NCBI RefSeq assembly: GCF_030247195.1 | Contig: NC_080671.1 | Span: 430,218,539 to 430,282,538 of the forward strand | Reading direction: 5' to 3' | Length of the DNA stretch: 64,000 nucleotides | DNA from: Topomyia yanbarensis | Lineage: Eukaryota; Arthropoda; Insecta; Diptera; Culicidae | Shown: in pieces, positions 45,633 through 56,754 of the stretch | How positions within the stretch are numbered: position 1 is the stretch's first letter | Layout of the letters: every line of letters starts with the position of its first letter | Position numbers and translations under genes: made by a program | Notes under the pieces: generated by a model | The model's database searches: none | What the model saw: the letters and a program-made list of their open reading frames with translations, nothing else | What the model was told of the DNA's origin: nothing

Positions 45633-46310
45633 GGGGATATTCAAGAACATGAAAAATATTCAATTCTTTGAAATCATTCAAAATTACCTTTCGAAAAATA
45701 TGCGTGGCAAAATGCACCTGTGCGGGGGTAAAATGCACCACAACAATGGGGCATAATGCACTACAACAACGGGGCAGGATGCACCGCAACAACGGAACAG
45801 AATGCTCGGTGAACAAGCAAATAGTTTTGTTTTCTGACGGGATTTCACAAAAGTGTGCCATTAAATAGCCTTAGGTTATGCAATCAGTAGGTTTTTTTTC
45901 AGTTTTCGATTAAAAAATCAGCAAAATCAAAGAAGAGGGCATTTTGCCTCCAATGGAGCAGAAATATAAATTGAGCAAAAAGTGAACTATTAAGTAGATT
46001 TTTCATATATAGTGCGACAAAATAATGTGCTACGGTATAAATTGAACTGGAATGCACTGATATAATAGTAAAACGGCATTTCTAAGAGCTGAAAATCATT
46101 ACTGCACGAGTTACAACAATTACATGAGAAGATTGTTTATTGTTTATTTCTCGAGCTGCTATTGATGTACGGTTATCAAACTTTGGCAGTGTATGTTTAC
46201 TTTGACGGAACTCCGACTGGTGTTCCTCTTTTCTAGAAATTTTTCAGCAGTTTTCGATGTAGGCATGGGGTGCATTTTGCCCCGGGGGTGCGTTTTAGCC
46301 CATCTTCCCC
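45633..46310. mobile_element. TA-flanked element with short GGGGA termini
   Basis: TA at 45631-45632 and 46311-46312 borders GGGGATATT and the inverted CATCTTCCCC. Words such as AAAATGCACC and GGGGCA recur inside both ends, as in other mosquito TA-elements with internal GGGCAAAATGCACC repeats. Only about five terminal bases match perfectly, so the boundaries are moderately secure. Confidence 0.5.
45719..45815. repeat. 23-bp tandem repeat, about four units
   Basis: Units of the form GGGGCANNATGCACYRCAACAA follow one another (GGGGTAAAATGCACCACAAC, GGGGCATAATGCACTACAAC, GGGGCAGGATGCACCGCAAC, GGAACAGAATGCTC). They lie in the left third of the TA-flanked element. Confidence 0.7.
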
Positions 46311-46339
46311 TACATGTTCTTTTGTGCACTTTCCTTGCG

Positions 46340-47400
46340 TTCTTTTTGCCTTTCTCATATGAAGAAAGGCTATGCAATCACTGTGAAAAGCGACTACTTA
46401 ACCGAGACCCGGAGGGCCGAGTGTCATATACCATTCGATTCAGTTCGTCGAGATTGGAAAATGTCTGCACACAGAAAAAAAATATTGGTAAAAGTAAGAG
46501 TATTCCGCTCTTAGCAAAAAACAACCAACGCCAACTATTAGGTTGAAAGTAAATTAATCAAGAATAATAATCAAAGTAAAAGTTTTCCTTTTAATCAAAT
46601 GAAGAATAGTACTCAAAACAAAAGTTTTATTTTTAAACTAAGAGTGGTTGTTTTTTTGTTAAGAGTGAAAAACTCTTATTTTTACCAACATTTTTTTTCT
46701 GTGTGTGTGTATGTGTGTGTTACTTAAAACTCACAAATTTCCCAGAGATGGTTGAACCGAATTACACAAACTTAGTTTCATCTGAAAGGTATAACGCTCC
46801 CATAAGCTGCTGTTGAATTTTTAGTTGATCCGACTTCTGGTTCTGGAGTTACGGGTTGATGAGTGTGGTCACTCAGCAAATTCCCATATAAACTGGCATC
46901 ACTATGATGTCCAAAAGATTTAAAGCATATAAAAATGGGTGCAAAATTACTTAAATTTACTTAAATAATGATCAATCAAAATAGCTTTGACCACATTGGC
47001 CACCTATGACGGTTCATGATGCGTCCGGGGAACTCGCCAAGTTCCTAAGTTAATGTCACATCCATTTCCCAGCAAATTTTTGAGCGATTTTAACAAACTT
47101 GATTTGAAATGAGAGATACCGTTCTGACTTTTGGTTCCGGAGTTACAGATTGGTTATTGCGTTAACATTGGAATTTCTCATAGAAACCGGTACAATCATC
47201 ATACATCACAGGTTAAGATTCTGTTAAAATAGACATTAAATTACTTCGATTCGCACTGATTGCCAATCAGACATTCTATGAATATATTGTCCACTATCGA
47301 CAATCTCGAAAGTCCCGGACTTCGTGCATATTTCAGAATTAGTCACATCGGTTATTCGGTGATGACTGAGCGGATTTTCTCAAACCAAATCTCAAATTGA
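46340..47400 (+). repeat. interspersed repeat with CTTTCTCATA...AAAGGCTATGCAATC start
   Basis: The sequence CTTTTTGCCTTTCTCATATG, the phrase GGCCGAGTGTCATATACCATTCG, a GT run, and CAGAGATGGTTGAACCGAAT then ATGAAAGGTATAACGCTCC-like text form a pattern I associate with a common mosquito interspersed repeat. The class is uncertain. It is split near 46469-46705 by a MITE. Confidence 0.4.
46469..46705. mobile_element. MITE nested in the 46.3-47.4 kb repeat
   Basis: ACACAGAAAAAAAATATTGG on the left and CATTTTTTTTCTGTGTG on the right are inverted, continuing as TAAAAGTAAGAGT / ACTCTTATTTTTACC and AACAACC / GGTTGTT. It sits in the GT/AC tract of the surrounding repeat. Confidence 0.65.
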
Positions 47401-48383
47401 ACGTGTAATATGTAGTTAGGTGTTGCAGCGCCTTCTCTTACCCTTACACATCCTGCATTTTGGAATAAGAAAAGGGATATCAGACGCGATCACCCCTCTC
47501 ACTCTATAAACCTGCCCCTCCTCTTTCAAATCCATTCCCCCCGCATTCCAAAATATGATCACAAATATAACATTAAACTCATGCTGATTAAGCCAATTAA
47601 ATATTATACTTTTTTGTTTAAAGTGGTAGTCGTGAATCATAGTTTGGGTAAACGAGAAAGGTACTCCCACACCACTCCCAAATCTGGAATCAAAACAATC
47701 CACAAATCTGATTCTACATAAATTTATTGCTGTGTTTCTCTCTTCCTCTTTAATATACTATAAAACTTAAAACTTAAACTTCAAACTTCCTCCGCGCATT
47801 TTCTTTCTCACTCCTGTCATGTTCCGTCCCGCTCCGCTTTCTTTCTCTTCCTTTTCTTCTTCCTGAACTCTACTTACTAGGCCCAATCAGCCATCTCTTC
47901 CTTACACTATCTTACTTGCACTCGCACTAATTATGCACTTCCGGTACACCTTCGCCGTGAGCAATCCCAGTTGCTCGACCCCGTCCACTTCCGAACCGCT
48001 AAGCTTTCTCCGTCGTGCTTAGGAATCAGTGCGTCGTGCCTCCAAGAAGTTATCCGCTTTCGAACAAGAATCAGCTTCCAAACAACAAATCAGTTCCAGA
48101 ACAAAGATTCAGTTTCTAGAATAAGAATCAGTTTCCAGAAAAAAAAACCTATAAGCAACGCCATTAGCAACATCTCTGCAGATGGCCCTTTTCTGCAGGA
48201 TTACGACTCGCCTAACCTTCTGTTCAGTGTTAGCACAGAGAACAGACGTCCATCTTCAGCATTCAAATTGTGTAAAATCTTTAACGGTTTCGAAGGTAGT
48301 TGGGATATCCAAACCAGGTGCGCTACTGCCGTCATGTTTTTTTGTGGCTGAGTTCGACAGAATTGACAGCGGTTATTCCTCTA
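47400..48383. other. no gene seen
   Basis: The longest frame (47971-48351, 126 codons) has repeated FQ(T/N)K(D/N)SVS-like phrases from a local ATCAGTTTCCAGAA repeat near 48070-48145. No conserved motif. Confidence 0.4.
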
Positions 48384-48543
48384 CCCAGTCAAACTAGTCC
48401 GGAACCGGTTCGGACAGCATGAATTCCAGCTCAAATGCATCAACCGATAGAGTCGGAATCGGTTGTTTTCTTTGAGCAAGATTCCATGCTGAACCATTCA
48501 GGATTTCAAACCGGTTCCGGAATGGATTTGACGGATAGTTGGG
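48384..48543. mobile_element. fold-back element family F1, copy at 48.4 kb
   Basis: CCCAGTCAAACTAGTCCGGA at the left (after TA) and the inverted TTCCGGAATGGATTTGACGG at the right bound a hairpin with CAACCGATAGAGTCGGAATCGGTTG at its centre. It is related to 23344-23514. Confidence 0.55.
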
Positions 48544-49161
48544 ATAGGTTGGTGTGGCGGCGCTAGTATTTATCGTATATTAATTCAAATGTTTACACAC
48601 GTTTTTTAAATATTTTTGTTCGATCATGGATGTCTGTTCTCTGTGGTGTTACCGTCTTCCAGTGGGTAACCTTCCCTGGAACCCTGAGTCGTTTCTTTCG
48701 TGCACTTCCGTCGTTTAGCGTAAATCTCTCCCGCTTGTGTACTCATCACGCGACAATATTTTTTGCTGAACTACTCCGTGTTTTGTGCCGCACAAATGCC
48801 TCACATTTGTACGCTTCCTTCAGGTAATACGAGTGGTCTGGTCTAATCTGGGAAAGATGGTGGCATTTTGGAACGTGGCGATGAATAGAGCAAAATTTTG
48901 TTGCTTGCAACTTTTATCCGAAAGTATCGTTCTTTCTCTGTGGAACCAGAAGCAAAGATAAACCGAAGACTGCATATCAAGAAGTCTGGCAACTCTGTCC
49001 AAACTCTGGAGACAGTAACAGCAACGCCGCTTGCGTGTGATGCATACACACATATACACTTTTACATTAAGCTTCCTACCTTCCTCTATTAGAGGCGCTG
49101 TAACCTCTGTCGCTTCTCGTTTATATTAGGGAAGCAAAGAGATATCAGTCTTCTTAATATG

Positions 49162-49411
49162 TGGTCGGTGTTAGGTCAGATCGGACTAAGTGACAGTGTA
49201 CTGATTTCGAGGAAAACGCGTTTAAAGTTTGAATCGCAGTATCCTTCACATTATAATTGGAAAATAATTTTTACCATGATTCTTGTTTATTGTTTCATAT
49301 TTCAAATCTGGTAAAAGTGGAATGTAGATGAAGAAATTCTTTATCCAGTGCTATCATTAACTCATTTTTTGATGTGTTGCGACTTGGTCCGGTCTGACTT
49401 AACACCGACCA
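49162..49411. mobile_element. MITE family M3, copy 2
   Basis: TGGTCGGTGTTAGGTCAGAT to TCTGACTTAACACCGACCA, about 250 bp. The interior matches 44364-44603 in reverse (for example the GAAGAAATTCTTTATCCAGTGC phrase against GCACTGGATAAAAAATTTCT). TG follows the right end and precedes the left end. Confidence 0.7.
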
Positions 49412-50241
49412 TGTAGTCTTCGGATAAATTCAGGATAGAATGGTCCGATGTTTGCAATGTACCATCGAAATGAACTCGGTTCACCGTCAGAGTGACAGCT
49501 CAATAATAAACTGAAAGCTTTGCGAAAAAGAAACAACGACGAACTTTGCGTCGTATCTATGGCAATGAGTTATTACGAAAATAACAAAGAAATTTTCGAC
49601 AGGAGAATAAACAAACCTCGAGGTTTTCGGTAGTTAGGCGATGTGTCAAGCAATATAACTTTATGCTATTCAGCTTTTTGCTGGTGGCTGCGTTTTCAAA
49701 TGCGCACTCTATTTTGACAAGTTGTCTGTATAGTGTGAACTTTGACACCTCGTCAGCAGTGTCAATTTTGACAAGCGGTTTCATTAGCGTTGAGTTTCAT
49801 GGCTATCATGTACCCTGCTTATTTATGTTCTCAATTCAAACGTTAAATGTCAAATTTGAAATTTGTTAGTTTATTTTCAAACGCCTTTTTCGATGATTTC
49901 AATTTCTTCTTGAATTTATTTATGAACAGCATATTTTTAGCTGTTGGAAAGTGTCGAAAGAATTATGCGATTAGAACCTCTGCTCTTACCTAAATTCATC
50001 ATACAAGAAATTTTTGATTCAACAAGCTTTGTATGTTTGCATTCGTATTGAATAACATGTCGTTTAAATTTCATTATTTTTTGGTGAGCAAATGATTGGC
50101 TTCGAGTACAACGTTACAAGCAAAATAAGTGACATTGTTGTACCTCCACGTATTTATTGTGACTATTACTTTGAGTAGACAACTTTTCATTCTTTTTACC
50201 TTTATTTCTGAAAGATACACTTGTCTAATCATGAAGGAATA

Positions 50242-51521
50242 GGGTGATGAGCCCATTTTCGCCATGTTTCTATTATCACACTATCCACTTGAAGCCGTTG
50301 GTTAGAGCAGTGTCTGCCATCTTTGTTCAACGCATTGAGTCAAATGGTAGCGCAACAATGCCCCTATTGTTGCGCTCGATTCGAGTTTTCGTTGCGCTCA
50401 AACACGAGAATTTCACTGATTTCAGCGCATTTGTGTTATTACATTGGTTCTTAACAACGAAGCTGTTTGTGTCAATTTTCACGTATTCGATTGATTGTAG
50501 GCCGAGAAATTAATGAATTAGTGAGGCGCTCTGCTTAGCATGGAGCAAATAGGTAAAGGGCGAACACGAAATTATTGCGACACCGAAAATGTCATGCCAA
50601 TTTTCTTAAAATGTTTAAAATCAAACCAAAATTTTAGGGTAGTTTTATACATATATTTACTTCAAAAATCAAAAGAAAAGTTAATCGATGGAGCCTTGAG
50701 TGTAAAATTGAACGCATTTTCGCTTGATGCCCTCCATCAAAGTCTTTACAGTGTCATCCGGTACCAGTTTCTCAATTTTTTTTTCCATTTTCTTAACATG
50801 TCCTTCTCGTCTTTGATTGTCTTCGTGCTCTTCCGAAGTTCCTGCTTCATCATTGCCCAGTACTGCTCCACCGGGCGCAGCTCCGGGTCAGTTTGGCGGA
50901 TCCATTTCCTTTGGAACAAAATGGACAGAATTGGCCTCATACCACTCCAGGACACTTTTGGAATAGTGGCATGATGCCAAATCTGGCCAAAATAGCGGAG
51001 CTTCGTCGTGCTGCTGCAAGAACGGCAGAAGGCGCTTCTCGAGGCACTCAGATTTGTAGATCTTGCCATTTACTGTGCCCTTTGTCACGAAAGGCTCACT
51101 CCTCAGTCCGCAAGAGCAGATGGCCTACCAAATGAGATATTTGGAGGCGAACTTCGACATTTTCTGCTTCTTAAATTTGTCGTCCGCATAGAACTTGCTC
51201 TTGCCGGTGAAAAACTCCAACCCCGGAATTTGCTTAAAATCGGCTTTTATATATTATTTATAATGTTCAACATTTTTCCCAACTGCCGGTGCGACAGGTC
51301 AGGAAATTCCAGGTGTTTGGAAAGAATTTGTTCTCTCGACTCGCGTTGGTTCACCTCCATTTTCGTTGAATCGAAAAACACGACTTCGAGTTTGACAGCA
51401 TGTAAACAATACACATCATTGAGAAAGTGTGCAAAATTTGGTTGATTTTTACCCAATGGTAAAAAAGTTATGCCCTGTTGAATGTGTCGCAATAATTTCG
51501 TGTGCGCCCTTTACTTTACCC
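50242..51521 (+). mobile_element. MITE family M1, copy B, carrying a DD37E insertion
   Basis: Begins GGGTGATGAGCCCATTTTCG after TA (50240-50241) and ends CTTTACCC before TA (51522-51523). The part to the left of the insertion matches copy A end to end on the opposite strand. If the DD37E element is removed at its TA, the remaining right end (AATAGGTACTTTACCCTAC) aligns with copy A (AATAGGCACTTTATCCTAC). Confidence 0.8.
50556..51511 (-). mobile_element. DD37E mariner-like element relic (ITmD37E type)
   Basis: The termini AAGGGCGAACACGAAATTAT and the inverted ATAATTTCGTGTGCGCCCTT lie between TA dinucleotides (50554-50555, 51512-51513). The minus strand encodes a transposase relic. It has an N-terminal helix-turn-helix remnant (REQILSKHLEFPDLSHRQLG). 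Then come GLEFFTGKSKFYADDKFKK, TKGTVNGKIYKSECLEKRLL and the second catalytic Asp in FWPDLASCHYSKSVLEW. The Glu is in PELRPVEQYW, 37 residues later, giving the DD37E spacing described in mosquitoes. An in-frame stop before AICSCGLRSEPF and a one-base insertion just before PELRPVE inactivate it. The N-terminal third is heavily deleted. Confidence 0.85.
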
Positions 51522-51523
51522 TA

Positions 51524-52466
51524 CTAGAAGTTGCTCAACAAACAACTGAGACATGACCATTTAAAGACAGCATACCAACTTTCAAATGTAGCGTCCCCTT
51601 TAGCCTATTTACAGTAGCTTTCAACATTTTTACCGAGTTGCACCCTTTAATGTATACACTTTGTTTGTCATACCGTTGATACTTCTTATTTTCGTAACAT
51701 CAACGCAGTTCAAATTAAAAGGTATTTTTTGGATAAGGTAAAACACCCAAGTAACCATGAGCATTAAACCTTTGCACAATATTGGCTATACATTTGCAGT
51801 AATGTTGCTTTGAAACTCCATTATAGCATTAATAAAGCAATCAAGCTCTATATTAGCATCAAATGTGTACACGCACAGCCGAACTATAGCATTATCGCTT
51901 TCTTTGTATACGTATATAAAGCTGATATAAGGCGTACATGCTTCAGATTATCAGCACATACTACTGTATACAATAGTTTTAGTATTTTCATTCCCCACAA
52001 GAGCTATAATGCAAACGAACAACGCGATTGTATTCCCAAATGGCCAACGTAATTTACCACTTATGCCATTAACCAAGGAAGCCATCTCGGTCCTAAATTA
52101 TTTTATCTCTATTGTAAATGTGTCAATATCAAATTAAATGGTCCGCCTCCTTCGCCGACGGTATAAGGATCATAGGGAATTTAACGCATGCTTAATTCCA
52201 TTAAAACGAACCGGACATAATTTCTGACTTGTCATATCATGAGTTTACCTTTACTTTGAGTTGTATTTGAAAAATGACTCGGTAGATGATTACCATAGCT
52301 AACGCCTTGTCTAATGCTGTCATATGCCACTGCAGCGTTCTAATCCTGTTATCAGTATCAGTGGTACCATTAACGACAAAATTAAACACGTCTCCAAGTA
52401 GCGAGATTTGCATAGTGAGCATGTGTATATGATTAACTTCTGATAATGTAATTTTCTCTTCTACAG
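51524..52466. other. no gene seen (intron 3' part)
   Basis: AT-rich sequence between the DD37E-bearing MITE and carrier B exon 2. No conserved frame or clear inverted termini. Confidence 0.45.
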
Positions 52467-52807
52467 GGTGCCTTCAAGTTCGGCTTGTACGAAGTATTCA
52501 AGGTCCAGTACGCTAACATTTTGGGCGAGGAAAATGCGTACCTGTACCGCACCTGGTTGTACTTGGCCGCTTCTGCGTCGGCTGAATTCTTCGCTGATAT
52601 TGCCCTGTCACCGTTCGAGGCCGCCAAGGTCAAGATTCAGACTACTCCCGGTTTCGCCAACACACTGCGCGAGGCTATGCCCAAGATGATGGGCGATGAA
52701 GGTATTGCTGCCTTCTACAAGGGTCTGGTCCCACTGTGGTGCCGGCAGATTCCGTACACCATGATGAAGTTTGCCTGCTTCGAAAAGACGGTCGAGTTGT
52801 TGTATGG
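52467..52807 (+). CDS. Mpcp: mitochondrial phosphate carrier B, exon 2
   Basis: Opens [12 protein letters not shown] after TCTTCTACAG, in frame with exon 1. Carries [18 protein letters not shown], where Phe replaces Leu of copy A in the second carrier motif, and [20 protein letters not shown]. It ends TATGG|GTAAGT, phase 2, the same point as copy A. Confidence 0.94.
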
Positions 52808-52867
52808 GTAAGTCAATTTTTCGGAATGTTTTCATAAGCCAAATATTAATCGGTTATCACTTTACAG

Positions 52868-53213
52868 CTATGTCGTACCGAAACCACGCGACCAGTGCAG
52901 CAAGGGTGAACAGTTGCTGGTGACCTTCGCCGCCGGTTACATCGCTGGTGTGTTCTGTGCTATCGTGTCTCACCCGGCCGATGTGGTCGTTTCGAAGCTG
53001 AACCAGGCCAAGGGATCAAGCGCTTTCGATGTTGCCAAGCAGCTCGGATTCATGGGCATGTGGAACGGTCTGATGCCCCGTATCATCATGATCGGTACGC
53101 TGACCGCTCTGCAGTGGTTCATCTATGATGGTGTTAAGGTAGCCCTGTCGATTCCGCGTCCACCACCGCCAGAGATGCCAGAATCGTTGAAGAAGAAGCT
53201 GGGAGTTCAGTAA
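52868..53213 (+). CDS. Mpcp: mitochondrial phosphate carrier B, exon 3
   Basis: After a 60-bp intron (52808-52867). Contains AGYIAGVFCAIVSHPADVVV and GLMPRIIMIGTLTALQWF, and ends PPPPEMPESLKKKLGVQ, stop TAA. Same length as copy A exon 3 (346 bp). No AATAAA is obvious in the first 150 bp after the stop; the next candidate (CTAATAAAAG) is near 53535. Confidence 0.95.
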
Positions 53214-53989
53214 TTCTCGTACCCCTATCTCCAATTTAACAAATTTCGTTACGCTACACAGTTAATTTATAAGTGATACCAAAATTCTCAAATGAAGTTG
53301 AAATTAGAGCCACAATCGGACGTGCTCTGTTACTCTATAGAACATAGGCCGACCAGAGAAGATTAATTCAAAAAATCAATTCGGGTACGCGATTCAGTAT
53401 TGATGACAGCTTTGATAGGCACAAACACACATACACACTCGCCAGGAGAATCGCGGTACTAACACTCCTATGACGATTGTATTTGTTTGTTTAGAATAAT
53501 TATGCTATGTTTCCGTGGGATACCCTGCAGACTAATAAAAGTGGAAATAGTTCTTCGTGGAAGGACTTCATTGAAAGAACATGCACTTTTACTTCGTAGT
53601 ATCACATTCATTCAAAAAGGGCGAGTTATATATAAAGGTGGGACATTTCCTCTCCTAAGCTTTGTTGTAAAGGCCAGAAGATGTCTCTTCAAGGTCCTCC
53701 AAAAATACTAACTTGAGGAAGTACTGAGGCAAAACCGAAGCAAATAGCTTGTGGTCTCAGAAACCTGAGCTCTGAAAAGTTCTCCGCACTTCATGGGACA
53801 TCAAAAACTTCAAGTACTCCCATGTCTCAGCTGGAGGAAGAGACTTAATAAATTTCTCTGATATTGTGGACCATACATTCACAGCTTTAAATATCTCTGA
53901 ACGTCTTAAAAGTATCTTGATAAGCTTTCTCCCCGCAGTAAAACATTTTGGATGGAGTTCACCGCGTAATGGCCCCTCCTTTCAGCGAT

Positions 53990-56375
53990 TGTATCCTTCG
54001 ATGGCTAACGAGGTCACGAATCTGATCACTGTTCTACAGTGGAATTGCAGAAGCGTTATCCCGAAAATCGATTCTTTAAAAATGTTAATAAATAATTTGA
54101 AATGCGATGCTTTTGCATTATGCGAAACATGGCTTACTCCAGAAATAGACCTCAACTTCCACGATTTCAATATTATTCGCTTGGATCGAGAAGCCTCATA
54201 AGGAGGAGTATTTTTGAGTATCAAAAAGTCTATTCTTTCAATCGTATCGACCTCCCCTCGACACCAGGCATTGAAGCTGTCGCTTGCCAAACCAGAATTA
54301 AAGGAATACGCTTCAGAACCTATGTTGGCCACCGACGATATTGCAATATTGTGAAACTCTTCCTCGCACCGAGGCTAGTTTTAGGTGATTTTAACTCCTA
54401 CGGTACGGTATGCGGTTGCGGCGGTTGCCTTCATGACAATAATCGATCTACCTCGCTCCACGAGCTTTGTGACAACTTCAATATGACCCTTTTGAACACG
54501 GGTGAAATGACACGGATTCCAGCTCACCCAGTGCGCACCAGCGCCCTAGACTTGTCCTTCTGCTCGACATCACTGTGGTTAGATTTCATGTGGAAGATCC
54601 CCAGGGCAGCGACCATCTGTCAATCGTAATTACTATTGTTAACGGTTCAGGGCCACTGACTGATGCAATAAAATCAACCGAAAGAACGATTTTAGGTAAG
54701 CAGGCTATGGTTGTGGCGACAGACAATCTAGCTTGAGTTTTCGGAAGAAAATAGATGAGAGCAGACGCAAAAACTCCAGTCACGACAAGTATCTCCGAAC
54801 ATGTTCACCACAGAGACTTGGTGTCTCCGAAAGAATTGTTCAGAAAGGCTTTCGGAATTACATGAACCTAGTAGGCAAGTGAGAAAAAACCGATTGAATT
54901 CATCTAGCAGTTCGATTAACCATTGTGGTAGCATTTATCACAAGTGTATTTTTCCATTTGATGAATCAATTAGGGTGTGTAATACGACACGTAAAGAAGT
55001 CGGTCACGACACAACCCACGACACAGCAAGAAATAGTGCTGTTGATACATGGCTTGGACACACAAAAATCTCCTGGTCCAGGCAACATAACGGCTTCTTT
55101 TGTAAAAACTCATCATGTTTTGTTCGCCAGTATACTGAAAGATGTATTTAATAGCATGATATGCACTGGGATCTATCCAGAATGTCTAAAAACTGCTCGT
55201 GTTGTACCGTTGTACCGTCGGGGGATCGGAAGAACATCAATAACCACAGGCCCATCTCGACTTTATCGGAACTAAATAAAATTCTGGAGAAGCTGTTAGC
55301 ATCGCGATTTACGAGTTTTCTGGAGTCATCGAAGCAGACTAGATGACACGACGTTACACGCTCTAAACTTGAGCCAAATAGTAGGTATGTATGCATGAAT
55401 GTAAGCCCGTATGTATGCCTGTATGCATGGATGTGTATAGGAGCAATGTATCCCTGAGCAACATGGAAGGACAGCCTCTGAGACGCCAAAACGCTCATGG
55501 GAAGCCGGGTGCGCGGTCGTAGGTGTGACCATAAAGCACTGCACACACTGTCAAGTGCAACGGTGAGACGGTAGGTGTACAGTTAATGTACATAGGTTGC
55601 AGAAATAGGCTATTGAGACAGCCCGATTGCACACTGATAAATAACAATAACAATAATAACGTGCTGTCCTTAAATTTGACGAAAACAACGTACATCCTGT
55701 TTCGCTCAAATAGCTCTCAAAACTTATCCAATACCAAACCAATATATGTGGATGGAGTTTGCATAGAGAGGTCAGTAACTTACTAATATCTTGGTCTTAT
55801 TTTGGACGAAACACTGAGCTGGAATGTACATATCGAAGGACTAAAAGAGAAATAGACTCCTATTTGCGGGGTCCTTAGGAAAATCTTCTCGCTCGTGCCT
55901 GTAAGTTGGATGAAGTCATTATATTTTGCTTTGGTGCACTCTAGATTGCACTTCCTCATTGGAGTTTGGGGAAATGCGAGTAAATCAAGGGTAAGAGAAC
56001 TTCAGTGCATTCAAAATCGATGTTTACAAGCAGTACTGAGGAAACCACATCTAGATGCCATTATTTCCTTGTTCAACGACGTCAACGTCGTTGCATTACA
56101 TGAGTTCCAGATAGCCATCCAAGTGCATAGGATACTTTCTAACGATAAGAATATTCTAAGCAACTTTGTGTTTGATAGAGCATTCACCGGTCGCTCCTCA
56201 AGGCAAGTAAACAAACTTAGGATGGCTAGACCCACCTCAGAAGCGATTGTGTTTTCTGCTTCCAATTCGCCTTCAGGTACCGCCACCACCACCCGCCATA
56301 GCCACCCACAATATCTGCAATTACTCACTATTGTTCATCCTTGCCATAGCACACTCCTAATATTTAGTTATTAAT
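53990..56375 (+). mobile_element. jockey-superfamily LINE relic
   Basis: The endonuclease starts VLQWNCRSVIPKIDSLKMLI, followed by CDAFALCETWLTPEI. It continues over frameshifts with RIDLPSTPGIEAVACQTRIK and APRLVLGDFNSYGTVCGCGG, then LHELCDNFNMTLLNTGEMTR and SALDLSFCSTSLWL. The RT opens KSPGPGNITASFVKTHHVLF and ends after HRPISTLSELNKILEKL. About 300 bp of unrelated sequence (55346-55640) replaces the catalytic palm. The 3' part reads SLNLTKTTYILFRS, SLYFALVHSRLHFLIGVWGN and ELQCIQNRCLQAVLRKPHLD. It is inactive, with many stops. Confidence 0.82.
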
Positions 56376-56754
56376 AAATTAGTTTGTAGTAGTTAATTAC
56401 ACAGCACTCCCTTTAACTTTCTTTAGGTGTTGGGGTCATAATGACCCAAAATGAACTTTTAAAATGCGATAACTTTTTTAAGTTTTGCACCTTGAAGTTT
56501 GTAGTTTCTTGACCTCCTCTTTCATGGAGAGCAACGATTTTCAATCGAGTGTACAATTTTCGTTCATTCCTGAGGGGCGGTACAAAGAAAGTTACGAATA
56601 AGGTGTTAGCGAGTCATATTGACCCCGATTTTGAACTCAATTTCAAGACACATTCTCAGTCAAATCTATATGAACTTGTACCCAAAATGTGTGTTAGATT
56701 TTCAATTTTTATTTTCTGGCAAATATCACAATCGATCGAGATCAGCTATGGCAG
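56376..56754. other. spacer with GGGTCATAATGACCC motif, unassigned
   Basis: GGGGTCATAATGACCC near 56436 and the worn inverted form AGTCATATTGACCCC near 56611 could be the ends of a small element, but the match is short. Confidence 0.25.

Larger units (their letters stand above)
40132..52466 (+). other. intron 1 of phosphate carrier B (12.3 kb, transposon-filled)
   Basis: Begins GTAAGT and ends TCTTCTACAG. It contains R1 debris, several MITEs, a TA-flanked element with a 23-bp repeat, an interspersed repeat with a nested MITE, and MITE M1 copy B with a DD37E relic. Gaps at 43.8-44.3, 47.4-48.4 and 49.4-50.2 kb show no conserved protein. Confidence 0.8.
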
